A model generated the notes under the pieces. It did not search any database, had not been told where the DNA came from, and worked only from the letters and a program-made list of their open reading frames with translations. Shown one piece after another: positions 1 to 12,560 of a stretch of DNA of 64,000 nt (its first letter is position 1; each line of letters starts with the position of its first letter). The DNA is from Gamarada debralockiae (Eukaryota > Ascomycota > Leotiomycetes > Helotiales > Hyphodiscaceae): positions 1-64,000 of the forward strand of contig NXFV01000710.1 of the NCBI GenBank assembly GCA_002803225.1, written 5' to 3'. The position numbers were made by a program, and so were the translations under genes.

Positions 1-432
1 AACACCCGCAACTGAGATTACACTGCGAAATGGGTTCCTTTATTCAATTTGGGAGGATATTTTTGGTAGCAGAATGTACCTCTACTCAGTTTTGCAGAGA
101 AGAGATAGGGGGAAATTAGGCCATACCTTCTCTGATAGCTTGCGTGGTGTGAGGTTGAGAGCTGAAGGATATAGTCCAACCAAGAGCATGAATAAACGCC
201 ACAACGCCCGACTATCCTTGAAACAAGATGAGAGATAAGCTTAGCAGTACCTTTTTTTAGACTTGGGGGCCTCGTGGAGATGTGTACCCCGGATGGAGAG
301 AGCTGGAAGATGTTTGGTTCTTGGAGTGAATACTTAGAGCATCGCAGCCTCCCTCAACCCCTCAGAGCCTAAGTTTCTCCTGCACTACAATAACGGCATC
401 TTTCAGCAGAGACGTCTATACACTATCATGAA
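1..432. other. Upstream flank, no gene seen
   Basis: No open frame or RNA gene is recognisable here. It is probably the 5' flank of the HET-like gene. An ATG at 428 is followed by AAA TGA, so a two-codon upstream frame ends on the ATG used as the main start at 433. Whether this lies in the transcript cannot be seen. Confidence 0.4.
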
Positions 433-3183
433 ATGAGTCTCTCTCGACGTTTCAAAGGCACGAAAAAGGAGAGCGGTTTCAGTGGACCAGAATCTAGCCA
501 TTCACAAATCTCTCCAAAACCTGAGCCCGTAACAGTCAATCAAGAAATTGATGTCGAAGCTGGTCAGGGCGCCACAGCTATTCCAGCGCCTGATACTAGA
601 GTGAGTTTACCCCCAAGCATAAATTAGTACAATAAAATTGATCTGCTCCTTCAATCAGAACTCACTCGTTCGACACCACAAAGACAGTGGCCAACGTTAC
701 CTTGATGTCTCGGATAGAAACAGGGACAAAGACCACTACCTTCGCTCAGATGATGGCAAGTTAGACATCCTCCGGGTGCAGCTAGCTCCAGGCTACACTC
801 GTAGCGGCGAGCTTAGAACGACCTGGGACCCTCCTCGGCCACGCAGCGTATGGCGGGAGTTTGGTAGAGCAATGCGCGATTCTGGTAGGAATGTTCTCGT
901 ATGGACCTTCCAAGATTGGGTTGAGGCTGAGTGGGATCGCAAAAGTGAAGGTATGTTATCATACATGTTTCCACCGCCAACTCAGCACTAAGCCGCCAGT
1001 CTAGATGGGTCTCAAGACTATCACCATCCAGCGTGGAGCCAGTTATACTGGAGGTATCCTGTTGCATGTTTTGGCCTGACGCTGACGGTTTGTGAATACC
1101 CTTCTAACCTATCAATATGTATCTGAAAAATTTAAAAGGCACTCTTCGCCAACTTCGGTGGGACTCTTTTGCCAGGAGGCAAATACCCTGCTGTTAGGTA
1201 CCGCTACTTTGGTTTCCCCAAGGTGGCTCGGAACCAGAAGGAGAACCCCCAGCAGGTATGTTTTATCTATGCTAAGCACTAAGTAGCTATGGTAACAATT
1301 GTTGAACACAGGAACCGCAGAACCAAGAAGATAATCCAGCCGCATTTCCTCACGGTTCTCGCAAAGAACAGGTCGATGGCGTTTTGGCAAGGCATCTACG
1401 CCCTCGAAAACTCTGTGTCATCCAATCCGACAAGACAGGTGCGCCCTATGTCGTTAAAGACGTCGACGAATGGGATGCTACGCCAGACGAAAAGGGAAGT
1501 GGCGGGTACGTTTTCGTCTCCTACACGCGTACTCAGTACCAGACGTATCAAGAAGAAGAGATCCAGCGATGGAACTTCACCCAGACTACCGATGAGCTTA
1601 TTGAGCAAGAGCGCTGGATCCGTTCTAAAATGCCCGAACTTCGGAGTGGTGACCTCGATCAGTTATGCCAGATTGGTATCGAGGCTGCGAATAAGGTGGG
1701 CGTGAATGCATTCTGGATTGATGTTCTCTGCATGACCGCCGAAACGGCAAAGTTAGACTCTCACCGAATCTGCGACGTCGCCAGAGGAGCCAAATACCTA
1801 GTCATTGCAGTGAAAGACCCAGTACAAGATCGAATTCTGGGACTAGGGGCGTCCAGCGAGGACAAGCTCCTACAGGATTGGGCTACACGACTTTGGACGC
1901 TGCCCGAGATGTTGCTGGCGCCAACAGAATATGGCCTTCCGATCTACCGCTCCAGCTCCACGAGCGCTGGTGTGCAGCACTGCCGGACCATCCCCAAGAG
2001 AAACATGGCTGAACTGGCGTATAAACCGGATGGGGATCTAGTGAGGCAGCTCGTCGATCATGTCGAGTCCAATCTGCACCTCACACAAACCGAGCTCCTC
2101 AGTATTGGCTTGGAGTGCCTGATGAAGAAGAAGTTTGCCGAGCACGCAACGGCTGATCCTATCTACGCCCTTATGACGCTAACTCGAAGAAGGCCACTTC
2201 CCGTCAAAAACGAGACCCGATTTGAGGCATTTGCACGACTTTCCTTGTCCAATGATTCCAATATGCTTCTCGAGCGGCTCATCTGTTTCCTCCCTCCCCG
2301 ACGAGGGGATCCTTGGCATGTCATTGAAGATTTCTGGGGCGCCAAGCTATGGGACATCTACCCTACCTGCCAGATTGCAGGCATCGCTGAAGACCAGACG
2401 ATCATCATCGATGGTGCGTCTGCAGCCTCGATCGACTGGGAGGAGCTCAACCCGGTCGGCTTCGTCAAGCGGCGGACGGTCTGGCGCCTGCTGGGCGAGA
2501 TGCTTGTCCGCTTTACACCTTTCTGGTTGATTATTGGCATTTCATTACTCGCCGTGGATGCAAAGACGACACAGGAGGTGGACGGCTTCTCCGTTTCAAC
2601 GGGCGCCAACCCGGTGATTGCTGTGGGCATCATCTTCTTTCTCATTGCATTCACGGCATTTATTCTACTGCCTTGGGCGATGTTCAGCTTGTACCGCGGG
2701 AAATTCTGGTCCACACAAGCATCGTTAGTTGGCATGGAGGGCATTCCGGATCTCGACTGGCTGGAGCGCCAACTCTTCGGTTTCTGCGATGGCCGCCTTC
2801 AATGGAGCCCCTATAGCAGTACGCAGTCGAGATGTCACCGGAAGATTCGTGGAGCACGCCTGCAAAACGAGTTGGAGGCTATTAAGCCGTCCGATGATGC
2901 ATTACCGTCGCCCGGGGACAACAGTCACGTCGGCCGAGCTCGCATCTTCACTGTTGTAGACACGTATACTCTGACCGTGACGACCTTCTGGGCCGTTCAT
3001 CCGCCGTCCGTGATGATCATTTGCGGCCATGAAGGCGGCATGCGGAGAGCGTTGTTGTGCTCATACGACTACAGAACACAGACGTTCCATCGCGAAACGG
3101 TCCTCCGCATATCGACCAAGGCCCTCGACAAAATGGATCGCATCGAGCGATTCCGCTTTTCGATGGAAAGTAGGCCGCTTTAA
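433..3183 (+). CDS. HET-like domain membrane protein
   Basis: Five exons join cleanly: 433-600, 659-950, 1005-1087, 1139-1255 and 1312-3183, with GT-AG introns of 51-58 nt, giving about 843 aa. The last exon holds a divergent heterokaryon-incompatibility-like (HET) module. It has YVFVSYT near residue 285, FWIDVLCM near 351 and RLWTLPEMLL near 415, which correspond in order to the SY, FWIDALCI and RAWTLQE signatures of HET proteins. Two hydrophobic stretches near 620-645 and 655-677 are probable membrane spans, followed by a cytoplasm-like tail. The first 220 residues match nothing I recognise. HET proteins act in non-self recognition between hyphae; a role here is inferred. The next gene is a NACHT STAND protein, which fits an allorecognition neighbourhood. 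The HET match is divergent, so the family call is tentative although the gene model is solid. Confidence 0.72.
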
Positions 3184-4716
3184 ACTGGAGTGTGATAGGG
3201 GATGCCCTACGCCTGCCCTGATGTTTCATTATTTGGTCTCCAAGTAACATTTTCAAATCTTTCAAAAAATGTTCTTTATATCTGTTGCTGGATTCTCCTC
3301 AATGATTTGAAATTCTTCTGAGTTGAGACGCTCATTTGGGCGCTTAAACTTCTATTCAATAATTCTAATGATAATTTTTCTTTACCTGTAAATTACTCAA
3401 GCGTTGCAAAGAGACACTTCATACCTTCATATCCATACATATCGTGTTTCTTCCTTTGCCAGAACTCGCTGTTACTTCCCAACTTCGTCTGAGACTGCGC
3501 TTGAACAAGGATTATTCTTATTCAAATATAGAACGTTTCGGAAGTCCGCATTGCTGCGAACCGTTGAAATGAAAACCTGACAAGGAGAATGGATACCTTG
3601 TTCAAGAAAGCTTATAGCTTTGGGAAGGATTATAATGTTGATGTGGCCATGATAATAAAGAAGAAAGGCCGATACTATGCATACAGATCCACGGACAAGC
3701 AACGTGGCCGCTATCTGTGGCTGAGATTGTAATTAAGGCCAGTTTTGTGTAGCTCTACTAACATACCTGGGACAGCAAACACATACCCTCTTCTAAGAAA
3801 CTCTTACCCCCTGATCTCGAAGAGAAAGTTGCGAAATGCAAACCGCCGACAGAGTCTCTCTGAGGGATGAACCTTCACCAAAGCCAGCCTTGCTCGTCGA
3901 TTCGTAGGCAGACGGTTGTCAGTTGAAGCTGTATGGGGCCGAAATATAGTTGCATTTCTAGGACTAGCTGATATCCAAGGAGCTGAAATACAAGGAGGGG
4001 AAGAGCTCTCTTATACCACAAGAGGGGAAAATACAGGCTATACTTGATTAGGCAGTTCCAACCAACAACGGTGCTCTTTCACTCTCTCCAAAAACCTTTT
4101 TGAGTAAACAATCCGCCTCGTATATACTCAGTCGTCCTCCCTCCCTGCTGCATTTTGCAAATGATAATAAGAGAAATTTCAAGTGTGGTTATTAGAGACA
4201 TAGACAGTCCTGACGTCTTATCATGAAAGACGAGTTGTGATGCTGCCGCGGAGAGCAGTCCATCAAGTACTTCAACCGTGCTGTCTACGATGTTGCCCTC
4301 CCTCGAGGATAAAGAATCCCTGTCTCCACATATATACATACCGTAGCCATTCTACCTAATTACAGCATGAAAATGCAAAGTATCGCAACCCACAGAGGTA
4401 GCTTTCGTCCTGTCTCGTCACGTGACCATATATCATACTGCCAAGTGTCAGGAGGCCAGAGCGGTGATAGCAATAGTGACAGCACAGTAAGATGCTGTCA
4501 ATTTCCATCAATAACAGCTGCCAAGCTCAATGTCTTGTATTTTGCTCGTCTGTCACACAGGGTGGCGTTCACAGCCTCGTAGCTGCCTGACTTCACTTCA
4601 GATCTCGTCGCAGAATCACGCAAATTCGAGAACCCGATCAGAGCTTCGTCTTACAAATTCTCTAACTGTATGATACATAGATTCTTTGACAGATACTTTT
4701 AAGCGCAACCTTCATA
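3184..4716. other. Intergenic, 1.5 kb, nothing recognised
   Basis: Only short open frames without recognisable domains occur on both strands. The first part (about 3250-3450) is AT-rich. No repeat, tRNA-like or transposon signal was noticed. The last few hundred bases are presumably the promoter of the NACHT-ankyrin gene. Confidence 0.4.
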
Positions 4717-7468
4717 ATGTCGGGCATCGAAATCCTCGGCATAGCCGCCAGCGCCGTACAGCTCGCTCAAGTGACCGTCGCTGTCGTGACATCTCTCTCC
4801 AGCCTCCTCGTTCAAATCCGCGATGCGCCCAAAACGCTTCAGTCTCGATTGATACAAGTGCAGACCTTGGTCGAGATAGCGAGGTTAGTTGCATGCATGC
4901 CGCAGCTGCAGACCGTAGAAGTCGAGGCAATTCTACGAAACTGTTTAAAAGAAGCGAAGGGGTTAAGAGATGCGCTACAGGGGCTTGTGGTTGAGAAAGA
5001 TGGCTCCTTGGGCAAGAAATGGGCTAAGGCTGTCAGTGGGGTAATTATGGAAAAGAAAATTGTTGGTTTCTTGCAGCGTTTGGAGGTGGAAAAGAGCGCG
5101 CTTACGCTGTGCATTACTAGGATTGATTCGTAAGTGACATTGATGGCGCAAGAGAAATTGATGATAACACCGACATAGGACTTTGCTACATGAGATAGAT
5201 AGACGTCTTGAGGCCCTGCATGGAAATCTAGAGGAGGTCGCTCAAAGTGTGAGGGATGAATTGCCCCTCATTCGAACAGCTGTTGGGCTTCTTACAGTAG
5301 GAACAATTCATATTACTCATCTCTGGCAACGCAAATGCATTTGTCAAGAATGAATACTAATTTCTAAGATCCACCAGCGAGACCCCCTTCCAATCGCCAA
5401 TCCATCAATCGAAGAAAAGACTGATGCTTGTTTGGCGAGTCTCGCTCCAATGGAGCAAGGCTCATTTCTATCACAAATATTGACCCGCTCCAAACAAGCT
5501 GGTGGGTGGATATTGGGAAACCAGAAATACATTTCCTGGCATGGAAGCAACGACTCGGACCTTCTCTGGATCACGGCAAGGGCTGGTTGCGGCAAGACGA
5601 CTTTAGCAGCTCATATCTCTCAGATGGTCACGCAGGACCAAACTTTTCGAACACACGGTCCCGGATTCAATCAGACAGAGCCGGTGGTACTATTCTTTTT
5701 CTTCCATAGATCCAACCAAGAAGCTGAAGGAACAGCTATTGCTGCCCTGAGAACCATCATCAGTCAATTGGTGCGCCAAGCACCGGACCTCCTCCCCATA
5801 GTCTTGCAACGATATAGTGCCTTATCAGCCAGAGGCGCCTTTGAATGGTCATGGGAAAATCTTTTGGGCATACTTGGCGAGATGCTTGAACATATACCAC
5901 CCGAATCACGAGTTTACATCATCCTAGACGCTGTCGACGAATGCGAGGGGGAGTCTCGGCAGACCATCCTGGATTGGATTTCAGGACTTGTTGAAGACAA
6001 TGGAATTCAAACGGCTCCGAAGGCCTCGAGACCAATTCTAAAGTTAGTTATCACGAGCCGACCAGATGAGAGCGTCTTCGATCGTCTTTCCCACTTCCCG
6101 ACTTTGGAGATGACGAATTGGGACACAGCACACGATATGCGTACGTTGATACGCCGGAAGATGGGAGACTTTGCCCGTCGTCGCAATCTCGACCTTGAAG
6201 TCACCCAGAGCATCATCCGATTTTTGGAAGCAAACGCTCATGGAATGTTTCTATGGGTTGTCTTGATAATTGAAGAACTAGAGCGTCGAGATGAACGCCT
6301 GAGCGATGAAGTGATTGCGTCCAAGCTATCAAGAATACCTCTGACACTCATTAACACCTACGAAACAATTCTTCGGAATCCCTCCCCGTCTCGGAAAAGC
6401 GACATGTGGAGAATTATTCGCTGGCTGCTCTTCGGGAGACGCGGCCTTACCCTTGAGGAACTGGAGACAGCGTTGTGCTTGGAGACTGGTGTTTCGCGTT
6501 GGCACGACTTTGGCGGCGACATAAAGTTTCTGTGCGGGTCGCTCATCCGATTCGACGGTCCACGGAGAGAGATTAACTTAGTCCACCAGACGGCGAAAGA
6601 ATTCCTGGAGACTTTCACAGGAAGCTCAAGTCCTCAGGAAGTTGCAGGACTTGATATGGATGCCCTGGCAGCGAATGAACATCTGGCAAGCATATGTGTG
6701 CAGTATCTACTCAGGGACGAAGAATTCTCGGAGCTTGACCGACTCCTGCTTGGGAATAAAACAGTACTGAGCTACGTGGACGCTGTAGCTTTGTTTCTGC
6801 GCCGTTACCCGTTCCTCTGCTACGCAATCGAGTGTTGGGCTTCTCATGCTAGAGCAGTGGGCACGCCATCCCCAGTCTTGTCCACCATGATCCACAAACT
6901 TCTCTCGTCAGCAAGACACAGAGATGGCATCATGAGACTTACGTATTATATCAATCATCGTGGGAGTCCCAACGTGCCGGTCCACCAAGACCCTCTCCAT
7001 CTTGCAGCGTATTTCAACTTTCCCTGGCTTGTCGAGAGATATATCTCAGAAGATAAAACATTTGTAGATGTTGTCTGTACGATGAACGATACGCCTCTGA
7101 TCTGGGCTTCAGAAAAGGGCAGCACATCATGCGTCAAGAAGCTACTCGCTGCGGGGGCGGATCCTAACAATTTTGAGTATGATGGCTGGTCAGCACTGCA
7201 CTGGGCAGCTAGAAACGGTCATCTAGAAGTAGTGGAATTATTGCTAGATTATGGCGCGCGTTTGGATCAGCCAGATAGTAGAGGCCATATTCCGTTGGAT
7301 TGGGCTATGGATAGAGAGCATTGGGATGTCGTCAGTGTCCTAAAACGGCGGACGAACAAGCACGAGCTCATGAAGTGGAATCATACACGAAAGCAGAACT
7401 CGACGAACAAAACTATGGACACTGGCCAATTTCTAGATATAGGAGGGCTCTGGACGTTAAGGCCCTGA
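4717..7468 (+). CDS. NACHT-ankyrin STAND (NLR-like) protein
   Basis: Three exons (4717-5129, 5179-5296, 5369-7468) give about 876 aa; the second intron has a TACTAAT-type branch site. The N-terminus (MSGIEILGIAASAVQLAQV...) is the helical domain found at the start of many fungal STAND proteins (SesA/NACHT_N-like). A NACHT ATPase follows, with Walker A ARAGCGKTT at about 248-255 and Walker B VYIILDAVDE at about 359-368. Roughly residues 718-838 form three to four ankyrin repeats, including TPLIWASEKG and SALHWAARNGHLEVVELLL. Known fungal NLR-like proteins sense a ligand through C-terminal repeats and oligomerise through NACHT to trigger incompatibility or defence-type death; that role is inferred here. 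All domains are in frame, so the gene looks intact. It lies 1.5 kb downstream of a HET-like gene on the same strand. Confidence 0.9.
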
Positions 7469-7793
7469 TTTAATCGAGACGAAGTTGGGCATCCCGCTTG
7501 CATGGATTGCTAAGATAACGACAGTTATAATTTATGAATAATGCTGATAGTGGATGGAGGTCACATATTGATGACGAGAAGAAACTGAGCGCAACTTTTG
7601 AATTGCTGAAATAGCAGCCCCAGGTCCATAGTCATTATATACATGTATGATTCCCGTCCACGTTCCATTAAAGCCTTTCGAGAATCCTCTCATCTCATCG
7701 TAATGTTTGTACAATGCCCATGATCCCGCCTTCCAAAACTCCAAAAATCAAATCCATGCCCAATAATTCTCCCAACCTATCTCCTTTAACCAC
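7469..7793. other. Convergent 3' intergenic region
   Basis: This is the space between two converging genes and should hold both 3' untranslated regions. No clear feature is visible. Confidence 0.4.
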
Positions 7794-9968
7794 TCAACTA
7801 ACCGTCTTCCCCCCACAATCAGGAATAACAACCCCAGCCTTCAAATTCCGACTGGCATCCATCAATCCCCAATGATCCTCCCAATTCTGGCCCTGCGTAT
7901 CGAACTGGATCTTCCACGGCTCATCGAAGGCCTCGAACCAGAAATAATTCGTGCCATTCGCCAACGCATCACATACCCATCCGTTCATGAACGTGTTCAT
8001 CTCCTGGATACCGGCCACGGAACCATTCGTGCAAGTCGTAGCACCACCGCAATCCATACCGCCCTGGGATGGCCAACCAGTTTCCGAGATGACATTTTTC
8101 GTGATATCGGTTTTGAGGATGGTGTCGTGTTGAGTCCAGAAATCATACGTCCAGGATGCGGCTTCCTCTGCAGTAACGCCGGCGAAAAATGGGTGGATAT
8201 TCGACATCAGATAGTCTATCTCAGCGACTATTTGAGGGGCAGTAGACCATAAGTCACCTAAGTCACTAGATGCAACGGGTAGAGTGATGCCTCTTGATGT
8301 GAGGTTCGATTTGACGCCTGTGATCACGTTTCCCAGTTCGGCTGCTGTCATATCTTGTCGGAAAAGCACTTCGTTGCCGACGATTACGCCGACGAAGGAC
8401 GCTGCTCCGTAGGTGTCGAAGACGTTGTACATTTGCTCCAGTTGCCGAGCGTTGGTTGTGGCGTTGTTATCTTGCCAGACTCCGAGCCAGACTTTGATGG
8501 TACCGTTCAGGTTGAGTTGGTTGATGGAGTGGAGGAGCAGTTCCGTTTGGTTGCAGTCTGTTCCGTAAAGTCGGATGGTGTTTGTGAGCTGCGAGAGAAC
8601 GGCGAGATCTCGAGTGACGTTGTTTTGAGAGGCCGGGTTGGTCAAACAATCTGGGTATTGTGTATTCATTGGCGTGTAGTCAATTCCTGGGAAGACTTTG
8701 TGAAGGTTGGGGTTGTTCATGAGCTTCTTGATCTCGGCGGAGTTGCTATTAAGATCCCCGTTGTCTGCGGTATCAGAGGATGCCGATTGTCCTTGTGTTG
8801 ACGACGACGACGATGATGAAGACTTGGAGTTCTTGTGGGAGATAATACCGCCAGCGACTCCTCCTGCAATTCCTCCAAGGATCAACACCGCTAACAGTAT
8901 TCCCACCAGCCATCTCAACTTCTTATTCCCACTCGATTGCTTGCTTAGCCATTCGCTCTTCTCGGGTTGCACCAGGTCGATGTCGTTTGGTCCTCCGTAT
9001 TGATTATCCACTGGGTTGTACTGTGGTGATGTTCTGTTCCCATTCGCATTCCTTCCAACTAGGCCTCCGAGTGCTCCCATAATTCCACCTGCGGAAGCAG
9101 CTCCTCCTGCTGCCGCAACACCTGGTGTTGCACCTCTGTCTGAATTATGTCCTAAGCTCAACATCGACGATCTATGCTGGTTCCTGTATTCTAAGCCGTC
9201 ATCTCCATCATCTACAATGAGGTTCGGATCGAAGCCAGCACCTAGGCTGGGATCAAGATTTCTCGAGTATCGATTGTATGGGTTGTCTGTATATGGAACA
9301 TTGTTGAAACTGTGCGGGGATCGTGAGGTTGTCGAGCGTGAATGAGGGGTAGCAATCCCCGGTGGGAATGCAGCGGCGCCGAGAGGAGTGAGAGAAGACT
9401 GTGAGGCTTCCTGCGGCACAGACGGTCGTACATACGGGTCATTGTAGGAACTAGAGGGTTCTTCTCTCGGAGCATGTTGTGCAAATGGTGATTCCTGGTA
9501 TGGAGGCATCTCTCGTTGTGAGTCATAGCCTGGTGTGTTCCTCATAGCCTCGAGGCCACTCTCCCTTGCATTCGCATCCGCAACACTCATCGCGACACCA
9601 GCAATGCCTCCAGAAGCTTGCTCCCCAAAGTTATCTACCCCCCGTGTAATGTTCGACATTCCTGAGTTTGAATAGCCTAATTGTCGGCCCCAATATCGTC
9701 CTTCAGCGTCTCGATGAGGAGGAATTGGTACACCTGCAACAATAGGGCTTACTGGCTCCCCATAATTCTGCAGAGGTCTTGCGTCGTTCCTTTCTCTGCT
9801 GTATCTTCGTGCAGCTCGTAAACGATTGAACGAACTATCGGGATGTGCACCTGGACTGACGGGACTTCGTGGCGGAGATTGGTATTGTGGTTGTTCGGGA
9901 GAGTGTTGTTGATGTGAAGGAGGAACGTAGAGTTCTTCGCCGTCGTCGAAGGAGTAACGGTGAGACAT
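7794..9968 (-). CDS. btgC: GH17 endo-1,3-beta-glucanase, membrane-anchored
   Basis: One exon of 724 aa. I start it at the ATG at 9968 (MSHRYSFDDGEELYVPP), the usual start of BtgC-type proteins, rather than 48 nt upstream. About 350 residues of low-complexity Ser/Pro/Gly-rich cytoplasmic tail precede a single membrane span (about 352-376), then a Ser run and an extracellular GH17 domain. This is type II topology. The acid/base glutamate lies in VGNEVLF (E533) and the nucleophile in VISETGWPSQGG (E629). The family hydrolyses or remodels beta-1,3-glucan in the cell wall. The length and order fit Aspergillus BtgC. It is intact and convergent with the NACHT-ankyrin gene. Confidence 0.93.
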   Translation of the reverse strand: MSHRYSFDDGEELYVPPSHQQHSPEQPQYQSPPRSPVSPGAHPDSSFNRLRAARRYSRERNDARPLQNYGEPVSPIVAGVPIPPHRDAEGRYWGRQLGYSNSGMSNITRGVDNFGEQASGGIAGVAMSVADANARESGLEAMRNTPGYDSQREMPPYQESPFAQHAPREEPSSSYNDPYVRPSVPQEASQSSLTPLGAAAFPPGIATPHSRSTTSRSPHSFNNVPYTDNPYNRYSRNLDPSLGAGFDPNLIVDDGDDGLEYRNQHRSSMLSLGHNSDRGATPGVAAAGGAASAGGIMGALGGLVGRNANGNRTSPQYNPVDNQYGGPNDIDLVQPEKSEWLSKQSSGNKKLRWLVGILLAVLILGGIAGGVAGGIISHKNSKSSSSSSSSTQGQSASSDTADNGDLNSNSAEIKKLMNNPNLHKVFPGIDYTPMNTQYPDCLTNPASQNNVTRDLAVLSQLTNTIRLYGTDCNQTELLLHSINQLNLNGTIKVWLGVWQDNNATTNARQLEQMYNVFDTYGAASFVGVIVGNEVLFRQDMTAAELGNVITGVKSNLTSRGITLPVASSDLGDLWSTAPQIVAEIDYLMSNIHPFFAGVTAEEAASWTYDFWTQHDTILKTDITKNVISETGWPSQGGMDCGGATTCTNGSVAGIQEMNTFMNGWVCDALANGTNYFWFEAFDEPWKIQFDTQGQNWEDHWGLMDASRNLKAGVVIPDCGGKTVS

Positions 9969-10782
9969 TCTGACGGAAAGAGACAGTGGGAGTAGGTCTA
10001 TTATCCACCAAAACAATGTCTCGGTAAGCCTCGTATTCTAAAACATAAACTAGTCCTCGTTTCTCCGTTAGGCTTCGTATTTATTTGTCGCTACGTTTCC
10101 GATTTGTGGTGAGAAAACAGGTATATGGGTTCCGTACAGTGTACAGACAAAAAGCCTTGGAACGAGAGGATAGTGACGAAGATTGAAGATGGAGAAATCA
10201 TTCAATCATTACGAAAGAATCAGGTTGCGGCAGGAGAAGGATTTTTGTGGGAGAAGTGCAGTATGATTCAGCTCAATCCTGCCAACACGAGGTGTGTGCC
10301 TCATCTTCTACAGCCGGAATTTGAATGATGATGATTTGTTGGTGGTCCGTTGGCTGGGCACTGCCACCACCCCAGTTTTGCCTTCTCCAGCCTCAAGGAT
10401 AAATTTAGCGACGAATCCGAGCGTCGCGAACGAGCCTCTTTGATAGGACCACACCAAATAATCCACGCCAGGAGTCGGACTTAAATTGTCATCGGTAGTT
10501 GAAGAGATATTTCTCATATCCTTCGTCTTTCGTTGAACATGTGTCGAAGACGTTTTCAAGCAATGATGGGACCATGGTACCAATGTCCCTTTACAGGCAT
10601 TCGCCCGAGGCTGGCCGAGTAGCGCCTTTCAAAGCGGAGAATGAAGCTATGGTCATCTTTCCCCTCAATTGATCAGCAATCGTTCCAAATTTTAAGCATA
10701 ACCCACTTCGACGTCTTTAAGTTAAACAATCTATCTAAACCCAATACCACCTTTCTGGAGCATCACTTTATCATCAAACACA
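9969..10782. other. Divergent intergenic region, no gene
   Basis: This 0.8-kb spacer between two divergent genes should contain both promoters. Short open frames near 10125-10330 and 10308-10583 look random, with no domain or splice support. Confidence 0.4.
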
Positions 10783-11405
10783 ATGGCAAAGGGATTCAGA
10801 GAACTTATTGGCGTCTCGCCATCAACTGCGAGCACACAGGACAGTGTTTTGATCATTATTGACGCTCAGAATGAGTATGTGCATCCGTAATTATATCTTA
10901 ACAGCATACTTACAACTGAAGATATGCCAATGGCCACCTAAAGACCGAGAACGTCGCCTCGACTCGCAAAGCAATCGCCACGCTCCTCGAAAAGTACCGC
11001 GCAGCGAAAGCACCCATCGTCCATATTCTTCATCAAGTGCCCGCAGGAGCTCCAGTCTTCACTCCAGACACTGATCTCGCCAAGGAGTTCTCCGAGCTCA
11101 CTCCCAAGGATGGCGAGAAGGTCATTAGCAAGCAAGAAGCTGGTTCTTTCACTGGTACCGATTTAGATGCATATATCAAGACGACAAGCAAGCTCAAGCT
11201 GGTATTGACTGGGTATATGGCGCATGTCTGTGTTAGCACCACTGCTAGACAAGCTGCGGAGATGGGATATGATGTTATCCTTGCTGAGGAGGCTATTGGC
11301 GACAGAGATATTCCGGGAGCGAGCGCGGCGGACCTTGTCAGGATATCTTTGGCGGAATTGAGTGATGCTTTTGGAAGTGTCGTGAAGGCATCTGACATCA
11401 ATTAG
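10783..11405 (+). CDS. Isochorismatase-family cysteine hydrolase
   Basis: Two exons (10783-10874 and 10922-11405, intron 47 nt) give 191 aa, the normal size for the isochorismatase-like fold. The catalytic triad is visible: Asp27 in [15 protein letters not shown], Lys101 in ISKQEAGSF and Cys134 in [11 protein letters not shown] cis-peptide-like position precedes the cysteine, as in the family. Members hydrolyse isochorismate or amide substrates such as nicotinamide; the substrate here cannot be told from sequence. No signal peptide is present, so it is probably cytosolic. The join restores the highly conserved DAQNEY motif across the intron. Confidence 0.93.
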
Positions 11406-11807
11406 ATGTGTTGAATGAGGCAGGGGAGTTTCGGTAGACTCTAGAGCGAGAAAATGCAAATTGATGACCGATTCTTTCGCGTCCTCAATTGTTGCCATTG
11501 CATCGTGGACGAGGTGTGGTCACTGACTTGTTTGTACCTTCCCAATTTGACTTCGGTCTGAGCTTTATATAGCAGGTACTCGTCCTGCACCGAAGATCAG
11601 GCTCTCGATATGTCTCCTTTCAAGCCTTCGAGACTTCCGCCAGCTTCCTCAAATATATCTTCGTATCCGAGAAGTCATGTCGAACCTGCGGGAAATCGAT
11701 ACTTTCGCAACCCTTAACCATATCTTCAAGGCTCTTCGCAATGTTTTCAGTGGTCTCGAATCTGCCAGTTATCAGCCCATGGCCCTCGCAATCTGACTAC
11801 TCGGTTC
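11406..11807. other. Convergent intergenic region
   Basis: The 402-bp space between the 3' ends of the isochorismatase-like and SRR1-like genes shows no further coding or repeat signal. Confidence 0.4.
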
Positions 11808-12560
11808 TCACAAGTTGAACTTCCCGAAATTCTCCACATCGGTCCCAATCATCACAGCAGGTCTCTGGGCTTCTGCAACCGATTTGTAGACCTGCGCATA
11901 GCAATGAATGGCATATACCAAACTCTTCTCAGTTATGTGACCAAATGCCAATGGATCGTCCACCGCTGTGTATCCAAGAGATGTGAGGAATTCCTTATCA
12001 AGGTCGGTGAATTGGGGATCCTGGAAAATGCATTGGAGCTTCTCTTCGCCTGCTAAGCATCATGTTAGTACGACTACTTTCAAATGAAAGAAAGGACGCT
12101 TACTTAGAATCTCCACCACTGTCCTCAATGCAGCCAACTGCGTAAAACTCGCCCTCCTTCCCTCTCTCCTCGCACTCTGCAGACTACCCAAACCAAGACA
12201 AACCACATCTCCAACCTTCACCCTTTCACCTTCCTTTCCCTCTTCCACCTTCAGCTTCTCCTTCAGTCCTGCACAAGCTCCACCACTCTCCCATTGCTTC
12301 TGGTAATACTCCAAGTCCGCTCTCATCTCCTCCACAGTCCGCTCAACATAACTAACCCCATTCCTCTCAAAATCCCCCGCATGTAACAACTGGCCCTCCT
12401 TAATCTTCACCTGCCCTTTGCGCGGGGTATCAATGACGTGTGTCCAGCCATCATCGTCCTCAATCTGCTGTCGTTTCGTATGTACGAGTTTAGGTCCTGT
12501 CTTCTTCTCGGTGCGGGGTGTTGAAGTCGAAGACTTTTTCTTGCGGTTGGTGTGCGGCAT
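11808..12560 (-). CDS. SRR1-like domain protein
   Basis: Two exons (12560-12104 and 12049-11808, intron 54 nt with a tactaac branch site) give 232 aa. The N-terminus is a basic tail (MPHTNRKKK...) with a DGWTHVIDTP segment typical of fungal SRR1-like proteins. The core holds VGDVVCLGLGSLQSARREGRRASFTQLAALRTV split by charged linkers, and the second exon continues with LTSLGYTAVDDPLAFGHIT and PAVMIGTD. SRR1 in plants affects phytochrome and clock signalling, and the yeast relative Ber1 is linked to microtubules; the biochemical activity is unknown. The splice keeps the conserved frame, and the protein is slightly shorter than many relatives. Confidence 0.8.

Noticed and set aside
8355..8801. 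148-codon open frame on the plus strand
   Set aside because: It lies antisense to the well-supported GH17 glucanase, with no domain and no conserved pattern; it is a shadow frame.
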